A stretch of DNA of 64,000 nt, taken from assembly GCF_014323665.1 (NCBI RefSeq), contig NZ_JABVEB010000003.1, forward strand, positions 62,001-126,000. Reading direction: 5' to 3'. This DNA comes from Actinomadura sp. HBU206391. Lineage in GTDB: Bacteria > Actinomycetota > Actinomycetes > Streptosporangiales > Streptosporangiaceae. Under the pieces are notes generated by a model, which was not told the DNA's origin, searched no databases, and saw only the letters and a list, made by a program, of their open reading frames with translations. Numbering within the stretch: the first letter of the stretch is position 1; each line of letters starts with the position of its first letter. Of the stretch, positions 43,710 through 52,392 are shown one piece after another. A program made the position numbers and the translations under genes.

Positions 43710-43883
43710 CGAACCTCCTGCGACGGGAACGCCGAACACCGGTCGAAACATGGACGCCCGAGCGACCGCGACGGTTTCACGCCGCCGCGCCGCCCGGCGT
43801 CGCCGGCGTCGGCCCGCCCCTCCGCAGGGGCCCGGGCACGAAGGCTAGATCAACACGGGCTCGGAGGCCAGACCGGCCGGCCG

Positions 43884-44513
43884 CTAGACCAGCCGGCGGG
43901 CGGCGGCCCAGCGGGACAGTTCGTGCCGGTTGGAGAGCTGCAGCTTCCTCAGGACGCTGGACACGTGCGTCTCGACCGTCTTCACCGAGATGAAGAGCTC
44001 CTTGGCGATCTCCTTGTAGGCGTAGCCGCGCGCGATGAGCCGGAGGACCTCCCGCTCCCGCTGGGTCAGCTGGTCGAGCTCGGGATCGATCGCCGGCGCG
44101 TCGGTGGCCGCGAAGGCGTCGAGGACGAAGCCCGCGAGCCGAGGCGAGAACACCGCGTCGCCCTCGGCCACCCGGCCGATGGCGGCCGTCAGCTCGGGCC
44201 CTGAGATGGTCTTGGTCACATAGCCGCGGGCTCCGCCGCGTACGACCCCGATGACGTCCTCGGCGGCGTCGGACACCGAGAGGGCGAGGAAGCGCGCCGA
44301 CGTCGCGCCCTGCAGCCGTCGCAGCACCTCGATCCCGCCGCCGCCGGGCAGGTGCACGTCGAGCAGCACCACGTCCGGCTCCGCGCCGGAGATCACGGCG
44401 ACCGCCTCGTCGACGTCGCCGGCCTCGCCGACGACCTCGACCGACTCGCCGAGCTCCGCCTTCACCCCGGTACGGAACATCTGGTGGTCGTCCACCAGAA
44501 CCACACGTCTCAT
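43884..44513 (-). CDS. NarL/LiaR-family response regulator
   Basis: The 209-residue protein has an intact receiver (Asp8, Asp9, phosphoacceptor Asp52 in VLLDVHLPGG, Lys in GYVTKTIS) and a C-terminal LuxR HTH (LTQREREVLRLIARGYAYKE). The adjacent PspC-containing histidine kinase is its evident partner. In actinobacteria such pairs respond to envelope stress and regulate PspC-type genes. Confidence 0.95.
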   Translation of the reverse strand: MRRVVLVDDHQMFRTGVKAELGESVEVVGEAGDVDEAVAVISGAEPDVVLLDVHLPGGGGIEVLRRLQGATSARFLALSVSDAAEDVIGVVRGGARGYVTKTISGPELTAAIGRVAEGDAVFSPRLAGFVLDAFAATDAPAIDPELDQLTQREREVLRLIARGYAYKEIAKELFISVKTVETHVSSVLRKLQLSNRHELSRWAAARRLV

Positions 44514-44565
44514 CAGACCGTTCTCCCTGCCCGTTCGACCATCGCCGCGCGTTCGCCGGCCGCGG

Positions 44566-45741
44566 TCACGAGCGTTTCATCTCGAACCGGACTTCGGTGC
44601 CCTCGCCCGGGGCGGTGCGCACTGTCGCCGTCCCGCCGTTGCGATCCATACGTCCGATGATGGACCCGCGGACGCCCATCCGGTCCGGCGGGATCGCGTC
44701 GAGATCGAATCCCTTGCCGCGGTCACGGACGAAGATCGCCACTTCCTGGCCCTCGACCTCGGCGAAGACCGAGACCGACGGCGCCCCGGCGTACTTCGCG
44801 GCGTTGACCATGGCCTCGCGGACGGCCTGAAGCATCGCGGCGAGCCGGGTGTCGAGCGGGCAGTCGCCCACGCAGACGACCTCGATGGGCACGCCATGGT
44901 CGTCCTCCACCTCACCGGCGATCTTCTGCACCGCCGCCGCGAGCGTCTGGTCGGGGTCCGCGCGCGGCGCGTACAGCCAGCTGCGCAGTTCCCGCTCCTG
45001 TGACCGGGCCAGCCGCTGCACCTCACGCGTATCGCCGGCGTTGCGCTGGATCAGCGTCAGGGTGTGCAGCACCGAGTCGTGGACGTGCGCGGCGAGTTCG
45101 GCGCGTTCCTGGGAACGGATCCGCTCCCGGCGCTCGGCGTCCAGATCCTGCCAGAGCCGCAGGACCCACGGGGTGGCGATCATGGCCACCCCCGCCAGGA
45201 TGACCGTGGTGGCCACAAGGATCTGACGCACCTCGTGCCCGCTGGCCTGGCCGGTGCCGATCTGCTGGAAAACGAAGCCGCCGATCCCGGCGAGCACGAG
45301 GAGCATGCCGACCAGGCTGCGGATCCACATCCGCCGCAGCGGCATCGTGGTCGTACGGACCCATCGCTGGCGCTGGTCACGGTCGGCCTGCTGCCACAGG
45401 ATGGCGCAGCCGATCCCGCACACGATGAGCGGCCACAGCGCCACCTGGCCCAAGCCCCGCGACCAGGTGACGAACGACAGCCCGGCGATCAGGGCTCCGT
45501 AGGCCGCCAGCTGAAGCCAGTCGCGGCGCGCGGCCGGCTCGTCGCGCTGGGGCACGAGCACCCAGAAGGCGGCGTAGGCCGCCATTCCCATGCCACCGGC
45601 CACGACCAGCAGCACGAACGCCAACCGTACGATCACCAGATCGAGGCCCAGGTGGTCGGCCAGACCGCGGGCGACGCCTCCGAACAGGCGTCCGTCGGCC
45701 CGGCGGACCAGCCGGGTCTCGGACTGTGCGCCCTCGGTCAT
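44566..45741 (-). CDS. PspC-domain sensor histidine kinase
   Basis: The 391-residue protein has an N-terminal PspC domain (RRADGRLFGGVARGLADHLG), about five membrane helices, a dimerisation/phosphoacceptor helix (ELAAHVHDSVLHTLTLIQRN, HisKA_3 type) and an HATPase region ending RDRGKGFDLDAI and MGVRGSIIGRM. AGGGAG precedes ATG 45741. It lies 52 nt upstream of its response regulator gene and diverges from another PspC gene. Confidence 0.95.
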   Translation of the reverse strand: MTEGAQSETRLVRRADGRLFGGVARGLADHLGLDLVIVRLAFVLLVVAGGMGMAAYAAFWVLVPQRDEPAARRDWLQLAAYGALIAGLSFVTWSRGLGQVALWPLIVCGIGCAILWQQADRDQRQRWVRTTTMPLRRMWIRSLVGMLLVLAGIGGFVFQQIGTGQASGHEVRQILVATTVILAGVAMIATPWVLRLWQDLDAERRERIRSQERAELAAHVHDSVLHTLTLIQRNAGDTREVQRLARSQERELRSWLYAPRADPDQTLAAAVQKIAGEVEDDHGVPIEVVCVGDCPLDTRLAAMLQAVREAMVNAAKYAGAPSVSVFAEVEGQEVAIFVRDRGKGFDLDAIPPDRMGVRGSIIGRMDRNGGTATVRTAPGEGTEVRFEMKRS

Positions 45742-45865
45742 CTGTCTCCCTACGTGCGGCGTCCGGTGGGTGTCGCCCACCGTTGCAACGATGGTCACAC
45801 GTATGGCGGGGCAGCGGTATCGGGGCGACCCCGGAATCGCCTGTCGCCGGGTCTCAGGGTCGGAT

Positions 45866-45879
45866 CAGGGGTGTCCCTG
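45866..45879. promoter_or_regulatory. Inverted repeats between divergent PspC genes
   Basis: CAGGG-GTGT-CCCTG forms a short inverted repeat 36 bp before the PspC-protein ATG. It is nested in a wider pair GCGGTATC (45814-45821) and GATACCGC (45879-45886). They may be binding sites for the neighbouring NarL-type regulator, but only position supports this. Confidence 0.35.
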
Positions 45880-45915
45880 ATACCGCGCACGAGCGAGACC
45901 CGCCACGATGGGCCC

Positions 45916-47298
45916 ATGACGCAGGACAGCCCTGAACCCGACCCGGCCGAGCCCACGAAGCCGGACGCGCACCCGAGGCCGGACGAGCCCGTGAAGAAAG
46001 GGTACGCGCACGGCAGCGCCGATCGGCTGCCGCGCACCCGGGAGGGCCGCGTCATCACGGGCGTCTGCGCCGGGCTGGGCCGCTACACCGGCATCGATCC
46101 GCTGCTCTTCCGCGTCGGCTTCGCGCTACTCGTGGTGGCCAACGGCGTGGGGATCCTGTTGTACGTGGCCGCCGCGCTGCTCATGCCCGACGAGCCGGCG
46201 GCCCCGTCGCCCGCGGGCACCTCGCCCATGAACCCGTCGGTCATCGAGCAGGCACTGAGGCGCCGCTTCGACGGCGACACGGTGCTCCTCCTCCTCGGCG
46301 GGCTGCTCTCCCTCGGGGTACTGCTCAACATCACGGGCTCCCCCGCCGACCATGGCCCGCTGACCGTGATCACGGTCTTCTCCCTGGTCCTGCTCGTCGC
46401 GCACTCCCGCAACGCCGACTTCGCCGAGCTGGTCCGGACGCTGCCCGAGCGGCTCCAGGGCCACCCGCTCGAGCCCCAGTCGCCGCCGCCCGCCGCCCGG
46501 CCCATGTCGCTGGAGAAGAACACCGGCCTGCCCGAGGGCATGATCGACCTCGCCACGCTGGGAAGGGTCCCCGGAGCCGGCCATGCCGCGCCCGCCTCGC
46601 AGGCCGTGCCGACCCCACCGGCCTGGTCCGCCCCACGCCCGCAGCCCGAGCCCCGAATCGCAGGCGCCACCGGATCCTCATGCCGGCCGTCGGCGGTGCT
46701 GACGTCGGTCACCCTGCTCCTGGGAATGATGGCGGCGGCCGTGATGATCCCGGTGGCCGGCGGCCATCCCACGAACAACTCCGTACAGATCTTGACCGCG
46801 ACGGGGCTGGCCGTCATCGGGTTCGGACTGCTGATCGGATCGGTGTTCGGCCGCGGCCGCGGTCTCGTGGCGTGCGGAACCTTGCTGTCGCTCGGCTTGA
46901 TGACGACGTCCGTCATCGCGGAGGCGCCCGTGAACGGCCAGTTCGGCGATGTCGAGTGGCGGCCCGTCGACGCGACCAGGGCCGAGCAGTCCTACAAGGT
47001 TGCCCTCGGCAGCGGCCGGCTCGACCTCACGGCGCTGCCGCTCACACCAGGCCAGCGGATCAAGGTCAACGCCGAGATCACGGTGGGCGAGCTGCGGGTC
47101 ACGGTGCCGCGCACGGCGCGCATCGATCTGCATGTCCGGGCCGGTCTCGGCGACGCCACCGTGGAACACCAGGTCACCAGCGGCCCCAACGCCAAGGTGA
47201 GCAGGACCTTTGAGCCGGAGAGCCGGCCGAAGAACCCTCCGATCATCGAACTGCACGTCCGAGGCAAAGTCGGCAACGTGGAGGTGAACCTTGCGTAG
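45916..47298 (+). CDS. PspC-domain membrane protein with toastrack-like C terminus
   Basis: The 460-residue protein has an acidic/Pro-rich N terminus, a PspC domain (RTREGRVITGVCAGLGRYTGI), helices near LLLLGGLLSLGVLLNI, a Pro-rich linker and further helices. A beta-rich C-terminal tail contains KVALGSGRLDLTALPL, VGELRVTVPRTARIDLHVRAG and GKVGNVEVNLA, similar to LiaF/DUF2154-like domains. It is divergent from the PspC kinase, so it is probably a component of the same envelope-stress circuit. ATG 45916 has no strong RBS. Confidence 0.88.
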   Translation: MTQDSPEPDPAEPTKPDAHPRPDEPVKKGYAHGSADRLPRTREGRVITGVCAGLGRYTGIDPLLFRVGFALLVVANGVGILLYVAAALLMPDEPAAPSPAGTSPMNPSVIEQALRRRFDGDTVLLLLGGLLSLGVLLNITGSPADHGPLTVITVFSLVLLVAHSRNADFAELVRTLPERLQGHPLEPQSPPPAARPMSLEKNTGLPEGMIDLATLGRVPGAGHAAPASQAVPTPPAWSAPRPQPEPRIAGATGSSCRPSAVLTSVTLLLGMMAAAVMIPVAGGHPTNNSVQILTATGLAVIGFGLLIGSVFGRGRGLVACGTLLSLGLMTTSVIAEAPVNGQFGDVEWRPVDATRAEQSYKVALGSGRLDLTALPLTPGQRIKVNAEITVGELRVTVPRTARIDLHVRAGLGDATVEHQVTSGPNAKVSRTFEPESRPKNPPIIELHVRGKVGNVEVNLA

Positions 47299-47488
47299 GC
47301 ACCGGTTCGACCCGGGCTCGCTGCTCGCCGGACTGCTCTTCCTCGCCGTCGCGGGGGTCTATCTCGCCGGCGGATTCGGCGACCACGCCGTCGTGCCGGC
47401 CGAGATCCTCGTCCCCGCCGTGTTCATCGGCCTCGGCGTGGTGGGACTGGTGCGGGTGCTGACCCGGTCTCGCCGCCGCGAGCCCTGA
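47291..47488 (+). CDS. Small two-helix membrane protein, TTG start
   Basis: The 65-residue protein has FDPGSLLAGLLFLAVAGVYLAGG and VFIGLGVVGLVRVL as hydrophobic helices. The TTG start overlaps the PspC stop by 8 nt and has GGAGG 6 nt upstream, which makes the unusual start credible. It is the second gene of the PspC operon, with no known function. Confidence 0.75.
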   Translation: MRRHRFDPGSLLAGLLFLAVAGVYLAGGFGDHAVVPAEILVPAVFIGLGVVGLVRVLTRSRRREP

Positions 47489-47495
47489 GCGTTCG

Positions 47496-48371
47496 TCAGC
47501 AGGTGATGGAGGAGCGGGGCGTCGGCTGCCCCTTGAGGGCCTGCCTCAGCCTCGGGCTGCCATCGATCGACGTCACCTCTCCCGCGGGCGGCCTGGCGCT
47601 CGCGACCGGCGCGTCCCCCAGCACCTGCAGGGAGTAGTTCACCGGCTGGCGGCCGTTCAGGTCGACGGTCAGGTACAGGTTCCGGACCAGGTTGAAGTCG
47701 TCTATCCAGGCTTCCGCCCGCGCCGACGCGGTTCTGCCCTGCGCCGCGCCGAGGAGGACCAGCAAGGTGGTCCGCTGCTCGGCCGGGCCTGCGCACACCG
47801 CTCTGCGCACGTCGACTCCGAAGGAGTACTTGCGCACCCGGATCCTGCCCTCCACCGTGTCGGTGCCGATCGAACGGACCGACGTCGCTCCGCCGATCAC
47901 GAAGAGCATCGACAACTGGTCGTCGCGCGAGGGGACCCCGTCGGCCCTCAGCTGAGCCGCCGGCATCGCCACCCAGGACTTCCCGGCCGGCAGCAACTTG
48001 CGCACCGAGGCCGACCCTGGTTTCAGCCAGGCCCGCTCACCCGAGGTGCGGGCCTCAGAACGCACGCCGTCGGTGTCGATCACGAGGGCGGCCTCCCCGT
48101 CCGCCTTCCCGAGGCGAAGCTCCACCTGCTGCTCGTGACGGGTGTCCCCGGACCTGATGGAGGTACGGGTGAGCACATGCGCGGGAACCGCGTTGATGGT
48201 CGCGTTCACCGACTGGATGGACAGCGAGGAGCCCGACATCGAGGAATTGGGCACAGGCGTACCCGTGCCGCTGGTCGGCTCGGCCTTCGGCTCATCGCTG
48301 CACCCGGTCGCGCCCCCCATGAGCAGGGCCGCCGCCATGGCGCCGCCGGCCAGCCGTCCGGCCGGCGTCAC
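47496..48371 (-). CDS. Putative lipoprotein
   Basis: The 291-residue protein begins VTPAGRLAGGAMAAALLMGGATGC (lipobox ATGC) with a Thr/Pro/Ser spacer. The remaining region resembles LppX/LprG- or LolA-like ligand-binding lipoproteins in composition (VELRLGKADGEAALVIDTDG, AWLKPGSASVRKLLPAGKSW). Its GTG overlaps the HEAT-repeat gene stop as GTGA. Function is unknown. Confidence 0.78.
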   Translation of the reverse strand: MTPAGRLAGGAMAAALLMGGATGCSDEPKAEPTSGTGTPVPNSSMSGSSLSIQSVNATINAVPAHVLTRTSIRSGDTRHEQQVELRLGKADGEAALVIDTDGVRSEARTSGERAWLKPGSASVRKLLPAGKSWVAMPAAQLRADGVPSRDDQLSMLFVIGGATSVRSIGTDTVEGRIRVRKYSFGVDVRRAVCAGPAEQRTTLLVLLGAAQGRTASARAEAWIDDFNLVRNLYLTVDLNGRQPVNYSLQVLGDAPVASARPPAGEVTSIDGSPRLRQALKGQPTPRSSITC

Positions 48372-48886
48372 GAGGACGCCTCGACGGTCAGGCGGGCCAA
48401 CCCCGACTCGGCCGCCGACCGCACCTGTTCCTCCGGGTCGTCGAGTGCGCTTTCGAGCACCGGCCGCACCGAGGGGTCCCCGGTGAGCGCCAGGCTGAAC
48501 GCCAGAACGCCTCGTACGGCGGCCGACTCCTCGACCGCCCAGCGGTCTCGCATGGCGGCCGAGGCCGCGTCGACGAGGCCGGCCGGGGCCGGCCGCGAAC
48601 CGTAACCGACGATCTTGCCGAGCGCGTCGGCGGCCGAGGCGCGTACGCCGACCACGGGGTCGTCCAGAGCGTCGGCCAAGGCCGGCACCGCGGAGCGGAC
48701 CAGCCGGAAGCCCAGCAGGTCGCACAGCAACTGGCGGGTGAGCGGCCGGCGCGCCCGCTCGAGCGCTCCGACCAGTGCCGGTGCAGGCGCCTCTCGTTCG
48801 AGCCGCCACATCAACGGGCGCCGGTCCGGAGTCTCCTCCTCGAGGGCGCTGACGATGGCCTCTGGGCCCAGGTTCCGATCGATCAT
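48368..48886 (-). CDS. HEAT-repeat protein
   Basis: The 172-residue helical protein has repeat-like units: SAVPALADALDDPVVGVRAS, AADALGKIVGYGS, and PVLESALDDPEEQVRSAAES, with GLARL. These match HEAT/PBS-lyase repeats used for protein-protein contacts. It is translationally coupled to the lipoprotein gene and follows the secreted toxin-like gene by 13 nt. Confidence 0.82.
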   Translation of the reverse strand: MIDRNLGPEAIVSALEEETPDRRPLMWRLEREAPAPALVGALERARRPLTRQLLCDLLGFRLVRSAVPALADALDDPVVGVRASAADALGKIVGYGSRPAPAGLVDAASAAMRDRWAVEESAAVRGVLAFSLALTGDPSVRPVLESALDDPEEQVRSAAESGLARLTVEASS

Positions 48887-48899
48887 GTTCCGGCCGCCC

Positions 48900-49703
48900 T
48901 CAGAGAACGACAGCGCATACGACGACGAACGGTCCGCATGCGGGAGACAATATCTTGGCGCCCCACCAGATCGCCGCGCCCAGCGTCAGGCCGCCGCCCA
49001 CGACGATCGCACCGTTCTTGACGGTCTCCGGGTCCACGGAGAAGTCACTCTGGTTCTCCCCCGCCTCGTCGCCCGAGTCGTCGTTCGGCTGGGTGCCGAA
49101 GTTGTCCTCGCCACGGACCCTGCCGTCCGGGAACACGTTAGTGTGCGAACCGTCCTTGTGCTGGACGTCCCAGTGGTCCTTGTGCTTGGTGTCCCACTCC
49201 CACTTGTTGCCGTCCTTGTCGATGTATCCCGGCTTCTGGCCCCTTCCCCCTACCCTCTTCGGCTTCCCGTGACTGTTCTTGGGCGGCACGTAGGGGCGGG
49301 GTCCGCCCGTCGGCAGTTTGTCGGGGCTTCCGATGCCGGGGCCGCCACCGACCGGTGCCGCCATCTGGACCTGCAGATAGTCCAGGGGCTGGCCGCCCAG
49401 CGGCTGGACCTGCGGCTGACCCTGTTGTCCTTGCGGCTGTCCCTGCGGCCCGCCCTGCGGTCGGCCCGGCTGGCCCGGCTGGCCCTGCTGCCCGCCGTCG
49501 GCCGTGGTGCCCTGTCCGTCCTCATCCGGTCCGGACTCGGAACAGTCCTGCTGGGCGACCCTGCACACCGCGTTCACGGCGGCGGAGGTGATCGTGCCTC
49601 CTATGCCGGTGACGACCAGCGCGAGCGTGATCACGCCCACCAGCAGCACCACTGCGATATAGGAGACCGAGCCCTCTCCCCGATCCAAGCTGAGTCGTCT
49701 CAC
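48900..49703 (-). CDS. Secreted or anchored protein with toxin-like C-terminal module
   Basis: The 267-residue protein has an N-terminal membrane segment like a pilin or TadE leader (RGEGSVSYIAVVLLVGVITL, residues 8-27). A Gln/Gly/Pro-rich linker (62-105) follows, then a compact module GYIDKDGNKWEWDTKHKDHW-DVQHKDGSHTNV (159-190) like those ending polymorphic-toxin proteins, an acidic stretch, and a second hydrophobic segment near 231-250. GTG 49703 is the likely start. The toxin link is a resemblance only; the C-terminal membrane segment is odd for a released toxin. Confidence 0.6.
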   Translation of the reverse strand: MRRLSLDRGEGSVSYIAVVLLVGVITLALVVTGIGGTITSAAVNAVCRVAQQDCSESGPDEDGQGTTADGGQQGQPGQPGRPQGGPQGQPQGQQGQPQVQPLGGQPLDYLQVQMAAPVGGGPGIGSPDKLPTGGPRPYVPPKNSHGKPKRVGGRGQKPGYIDKDGNKWEWDTKHKDHWDVQHKDGSHTNVFPDGRVRGEDNFGTQPNDDSGDEAGENQSDFSVDPETVKNGAIVVGGGLTLGAAIWWGAKILSPACGPFVVVCAVVL

Positions 49704-49851
49704 CGTCCGGACCCCCGTCCACCACGAGTCGAATCTTTGACTCAACCTCTGACTCAACAACAGCCGGGAGTTGATGGACAGGGCCCGGGGACCCATTCGA
49801 GACCCATGACCGGCCGGCGGCGGGCCCGTCACACCGGTCGGCGGCGTCCCC

Positions 49852-50340
49852 TCACCGCGCGGCGTGAGGGCCGCGTGCGGGCAGGGCGTGGAGCGTGATG
49901 GCGTAGGTGGGGCCGGGGTTGGCGAGTTCGTGCAGGCGGCCCTCGCCGGGCGAGCCCGACGGCGCCTTGCGGGCGAACACCCGGGCCCGGTTGATGCGCA
50001 GTGGGCGCTCGGTGGCGCCGTCGGGGCTGATCGCGACCTCGGTCAGCTCCCCGGCGACCAGCATGGCGACCGGAGTGGCGTCATGATCGTGCAGGTGGGT
50101 GCGGTGGCCGGGCGGCCATACGGTCAGCCACAGCTCGATGTCCTCGGTGCCGTCGAGCCGCGTGCGGACCGGCTGCGCGGCGTCGAAGCGCACCAGGTGC
50201 CACCAGTCCGCCGGCCGTGCCATGTGCTCGTGGATCAGGGCGGCCAGCCGGCCGACGGTCGGCGGGCGCTTGGTGATCACCCGCTGGTGGGGGTCGTCCT
50301 GGCCGTGCATGGTGATGTCGGGAATGAGATCGAGGTCCAC
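49852..50340 (-). CDS. Cysteine dioxygenase-type cupin
   Basis: The 162-residue protein has the CDO pattern: WLTVWPPGHRTHLHDHDATP (iron-binding His cluster), then a late His in GRLHELANPG. It should oxidise cysteine, or a thiol such as mercaptopropionate, to the sulfinic acid. GTG at 50340 is preferred because AAGGA lies 7 nt upstream; GTG 50394 lacks an RBS. A Cys-rich leader ORF lies about 105 nt upstream. Confidence 0.85.
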   Translation of the reverse strand: MDLDLIPDITMHGQDDPHQRVITKRPPTVGRLAALIHEHMARPADWWHLVRFDAAQPVRTRLDGTEDIELWLTVWPPGHRTHLHDHDATPVAMLVAGELTEVAISPDGATERPLRINRARVFARKAPSGSPGEGRLHELANPGPTYAITLHALPARGPHAAR

Positions 50341-50445
50341 CGGAAGTCCTTCGTGTACGGGCGGTGAGCCGGCGTCCGCGGACGCGGCGGTCACGAACCT
50401 GGGGCGAGCAGCCGGAGAGCCCGGCGGAAGCGCTGAGACGTCAGG

Positions 50446-50556
50446 TCAGCGACAACAACACGAAGGACACAGCGCGGCGGCCGTACGGCTGCGGAGCTCG
50501 GCGGAGACCGCTGAGCCCGGCGCCAACTGGCTACGACGAGAATCACGCGCTGGCAT
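50446..50556 (-). CDS. Cys-rich leader peptide upstream of the CDO-type gene
   Basis: The 36-codon ORF starts MPARDSRRSQLAPGSA and ends LCPSCCCR just before its stop. It lies 105 nt upstream of the dioxygenase start on the same strand. Terminal Cys runs are characteristic of actinobacterial attenuator leaders before sulfur-metabolism genes: ribosome stalling at low Cys-tRNA alters downstream expression. Its RBS is weak by eye (GGAG further than usual). This is inference from position and composition. Confidence 0.7.
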   Translation of the reverse strand: MPARDSRRSQLAPGSAVSAELRSRTAAALCPSCCCR

Positions 50557-50709
50557 GCACACAAGGAGACACTCCATCACAGTGAGTTGTCAACCCGAGT
50601 GCACGTCATGGACCCGCCGGATTCTCCGGGCGGACACCATCGGGTCTGGCGCAGTTCGCGCAAGCCGCGCATCATGCGCATGGCCACATGATCTAGACAG
50701 GAGTCATCC

Positions 50710-52251
50710 ATGGTGTTGGACCGGCGAACCTTCCTTCGGACCGGCCTTGTCGTAGGCGGGGTTGTGGGCGGCGGGACCGTCCTCGGCACGGGCGGTCCGG
50801 CCGTCGCGGCGCCCTCGCTGGTCCGCTCGGGCCGGCCGCGACTGACGCACGGGGTGCAGAGCGGCGACGTGACGGCGAACGGCGGTGTCGTGTGGGCCCG
50901 CTCCGATCAGCCCGCCCGCATGCTCGTCGAGGTGAGCGACCGCCCGGACTTCAAGCACGCCCGCACCGTCAAGGGGCCGCTGCTCACCGCCGACACCGAC
51001 TTCACCGGCAAGACCTTCCTGAAAGGTCTTCCGTCCGACCGCCGGATCCACTACCGGGTGCGGCTCGAAGGCGACCGCACGTCGTCCGCCCCCACGGCCG
51101 GCGGGTTCCGCACCCCTCCGCGCGGCCGCCGCGACCTCCGTTTCGTCTGGTCCGGTGACCTGGCCGGTCAGGGCTGGGGCATCAACCCCGACCTCGGCGG
51201 TTACCGGATCTTCTCGGCGATGGCCGCGCTCGACCCGGACTTCTTCCTGTGCAGCGGCGACTTCGTCTACTCCGACGGCCCGCTGACCGAGACGGTCGCG
51301 CTGCCGGACGGGCGCACGTGGCGCAACCTGGTCACCCCGGAGAAGGCCAAGGTCGCCGAGACGCTCGCCGAGTACCGCGGCCAGTTCCGCTACAACCTGC
51401 TCGACGCCAACCTGCGCGCCTTCAACGCCGCGGTGCCGATGGTCTACCAGTGGGACGACCACGAGGTGCTGAACAACTGGTACCCCGGTGAGATCCTCGA
51501 CGACGTCCGCTACACGGAGAAGCGCGTCGACGTCCTCGCCGCGAGGGCCCGGCGGGCGGCGATCGAGTACACGCCGACCGCGATCCGCTCTTCGAACGGC
51601 CGGATCTACCGCAAGATCGAGCACGGCTCGCTGCTCGACGTGTTCGTCGTCGACATGCGCACCTACAAGGACCCGAACGGCCCGAACACCTCCACCAGCG
51701 GCCCCGGCCTGCTCGGAGCCGAGCAGCTGGCCTGGCTCAAGCGCGAGCTGCGCGCCTCCAAGGCCACCTGGAAGGTGATCGCGGCGGACCTGCCGATCGG
51801 CCTGGTCGTGCCGGACGGCACCGCCCAGGAGGGGATCGCCCAAGGGGACGGCGGCAGGCCGCTGGGACGCGAGCGCGAGATCGCCGACCTGCTGTCGTAT
51901 GCCAAGCGGCACCGGGTGGACAACATGGTGTGGCTGACCACCGATGTGCACTACACCGCCGCGCACTACTACGACCCGGCCAAGGCGGCCTTCAGCGACT
52001 TCGACCCGTTCTGGGAGTTCGTCTCCGGCCCGCTCAACGCCGGCGCCTTCGGGCCCAACGCGCTCGAAGGGACCTTCGGCCCCCAGCTGCGCTTCGCCAA
52101 GACGCCGCCTCAGGCCAACACCTCACCGGCCGACGGCCACCAGTTCTTCGGGGAGGTCGCGATCGACGGTGGGAGCAAGGTCCTGACCGTCCGGCTGCGC
52201 GACCTCGACGGAACCGTCCTGTTCTCGACCGACCTGGACCCCGCGCACTGA
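50710..52251 (+). CDS. PhoD-type alkaline phosphatase, Tat-exported
   Basis: The 513-residue protein has a Tat signal (DRRTFLRTGLVVGGVVGGG, then AVAAPS cleavage site) and PhoD core motifs: FRFVWSGDLAGQGWG-like metal site, FFLCSGDFVYSDG, VYQWDDHEVLNNW and WLTTDVHYTAAHYY. It hydrolyses phosphodiesters or monoesters outside the cell with Ca/Fe. ATG 50710 has AGGAG 7 nt upstream. A strong hairpin follows. Confidence 0.95.
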   Translation: MVLDRRTFLRTGLVVGGVVGGGTVLGTGGPAVAAPSLVRSGRPRLTHGVQSGDVTANGGVVWARSDQPARMLVEVSDRPDFKHARTVKGPLLTADTDFTGKTFLKGLPSDRRIHYRVRLEGDRTSSAPTAGGFRTPPRGRRDLRFVWSGDLAGQGWGINPDLGGYRIFSAMAALDPDFFLCSGDFVYSDGPLTETVALPDGRTWRNLVTPEKAKVAETLAEYRGQFRYNLLDANLRAFNAAVPMVYQWDDHEVLNNWYPGEILDDVRYTEKRVDVLAARARRAAIEYTPTAIRSSNGRIYRKIEHGSLLDVFVVDMRTYKDPNGPNTSTSGPGLLGAEQLAWLKRELRASKATWKVIAADLPIGLVVPDGTAQEGIAQGDGGRPLGREREIADLLSYAKRHRVDNMVWLTTDVHYTAAHYYDPAKAAFSDFDPFWEFVSGPLNAGAFGPNALEGTFGPQLRFAKTPPQANTSPADGHQFFGEVAIDGGSKVLTVRLRDLDGTVLFSTDLDPAH

Positions 52252-52280
52252 TCCTCACGCCACGCGCGATCCACGTGCCC

Positions 52281-52312
52281 GCGCCCCTCTCCCACCGGAA
52301 GGAGAGGGGCGC
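52281..52312. terminator. Bidirectional hairpin terminator
   Basis: GCGCCCCTCTCC and GGAGAGGGGCGC form a perfect 12-bp stem with an 8-nt loop between two convergent genes. It has no U tract, as is common for actinomycete terminators, and would serve both strands. Confidence 0.8.
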
Positions 52313-52392
52313 TCGCGCACCGGACCAGATCCGCACTCGGATATGAGGCTGCGGGAGGTGAAGCCGCGGGGTTCGGCCCGGGAGACATACCG

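Noticed and set aside
45064-45915. Upstream extension of the plus-strand PspC frame
   Set aside because: It lies antisense to the PspC histidine kinase and has shadow composition; ATG 45916 gives a normal PspC protein.
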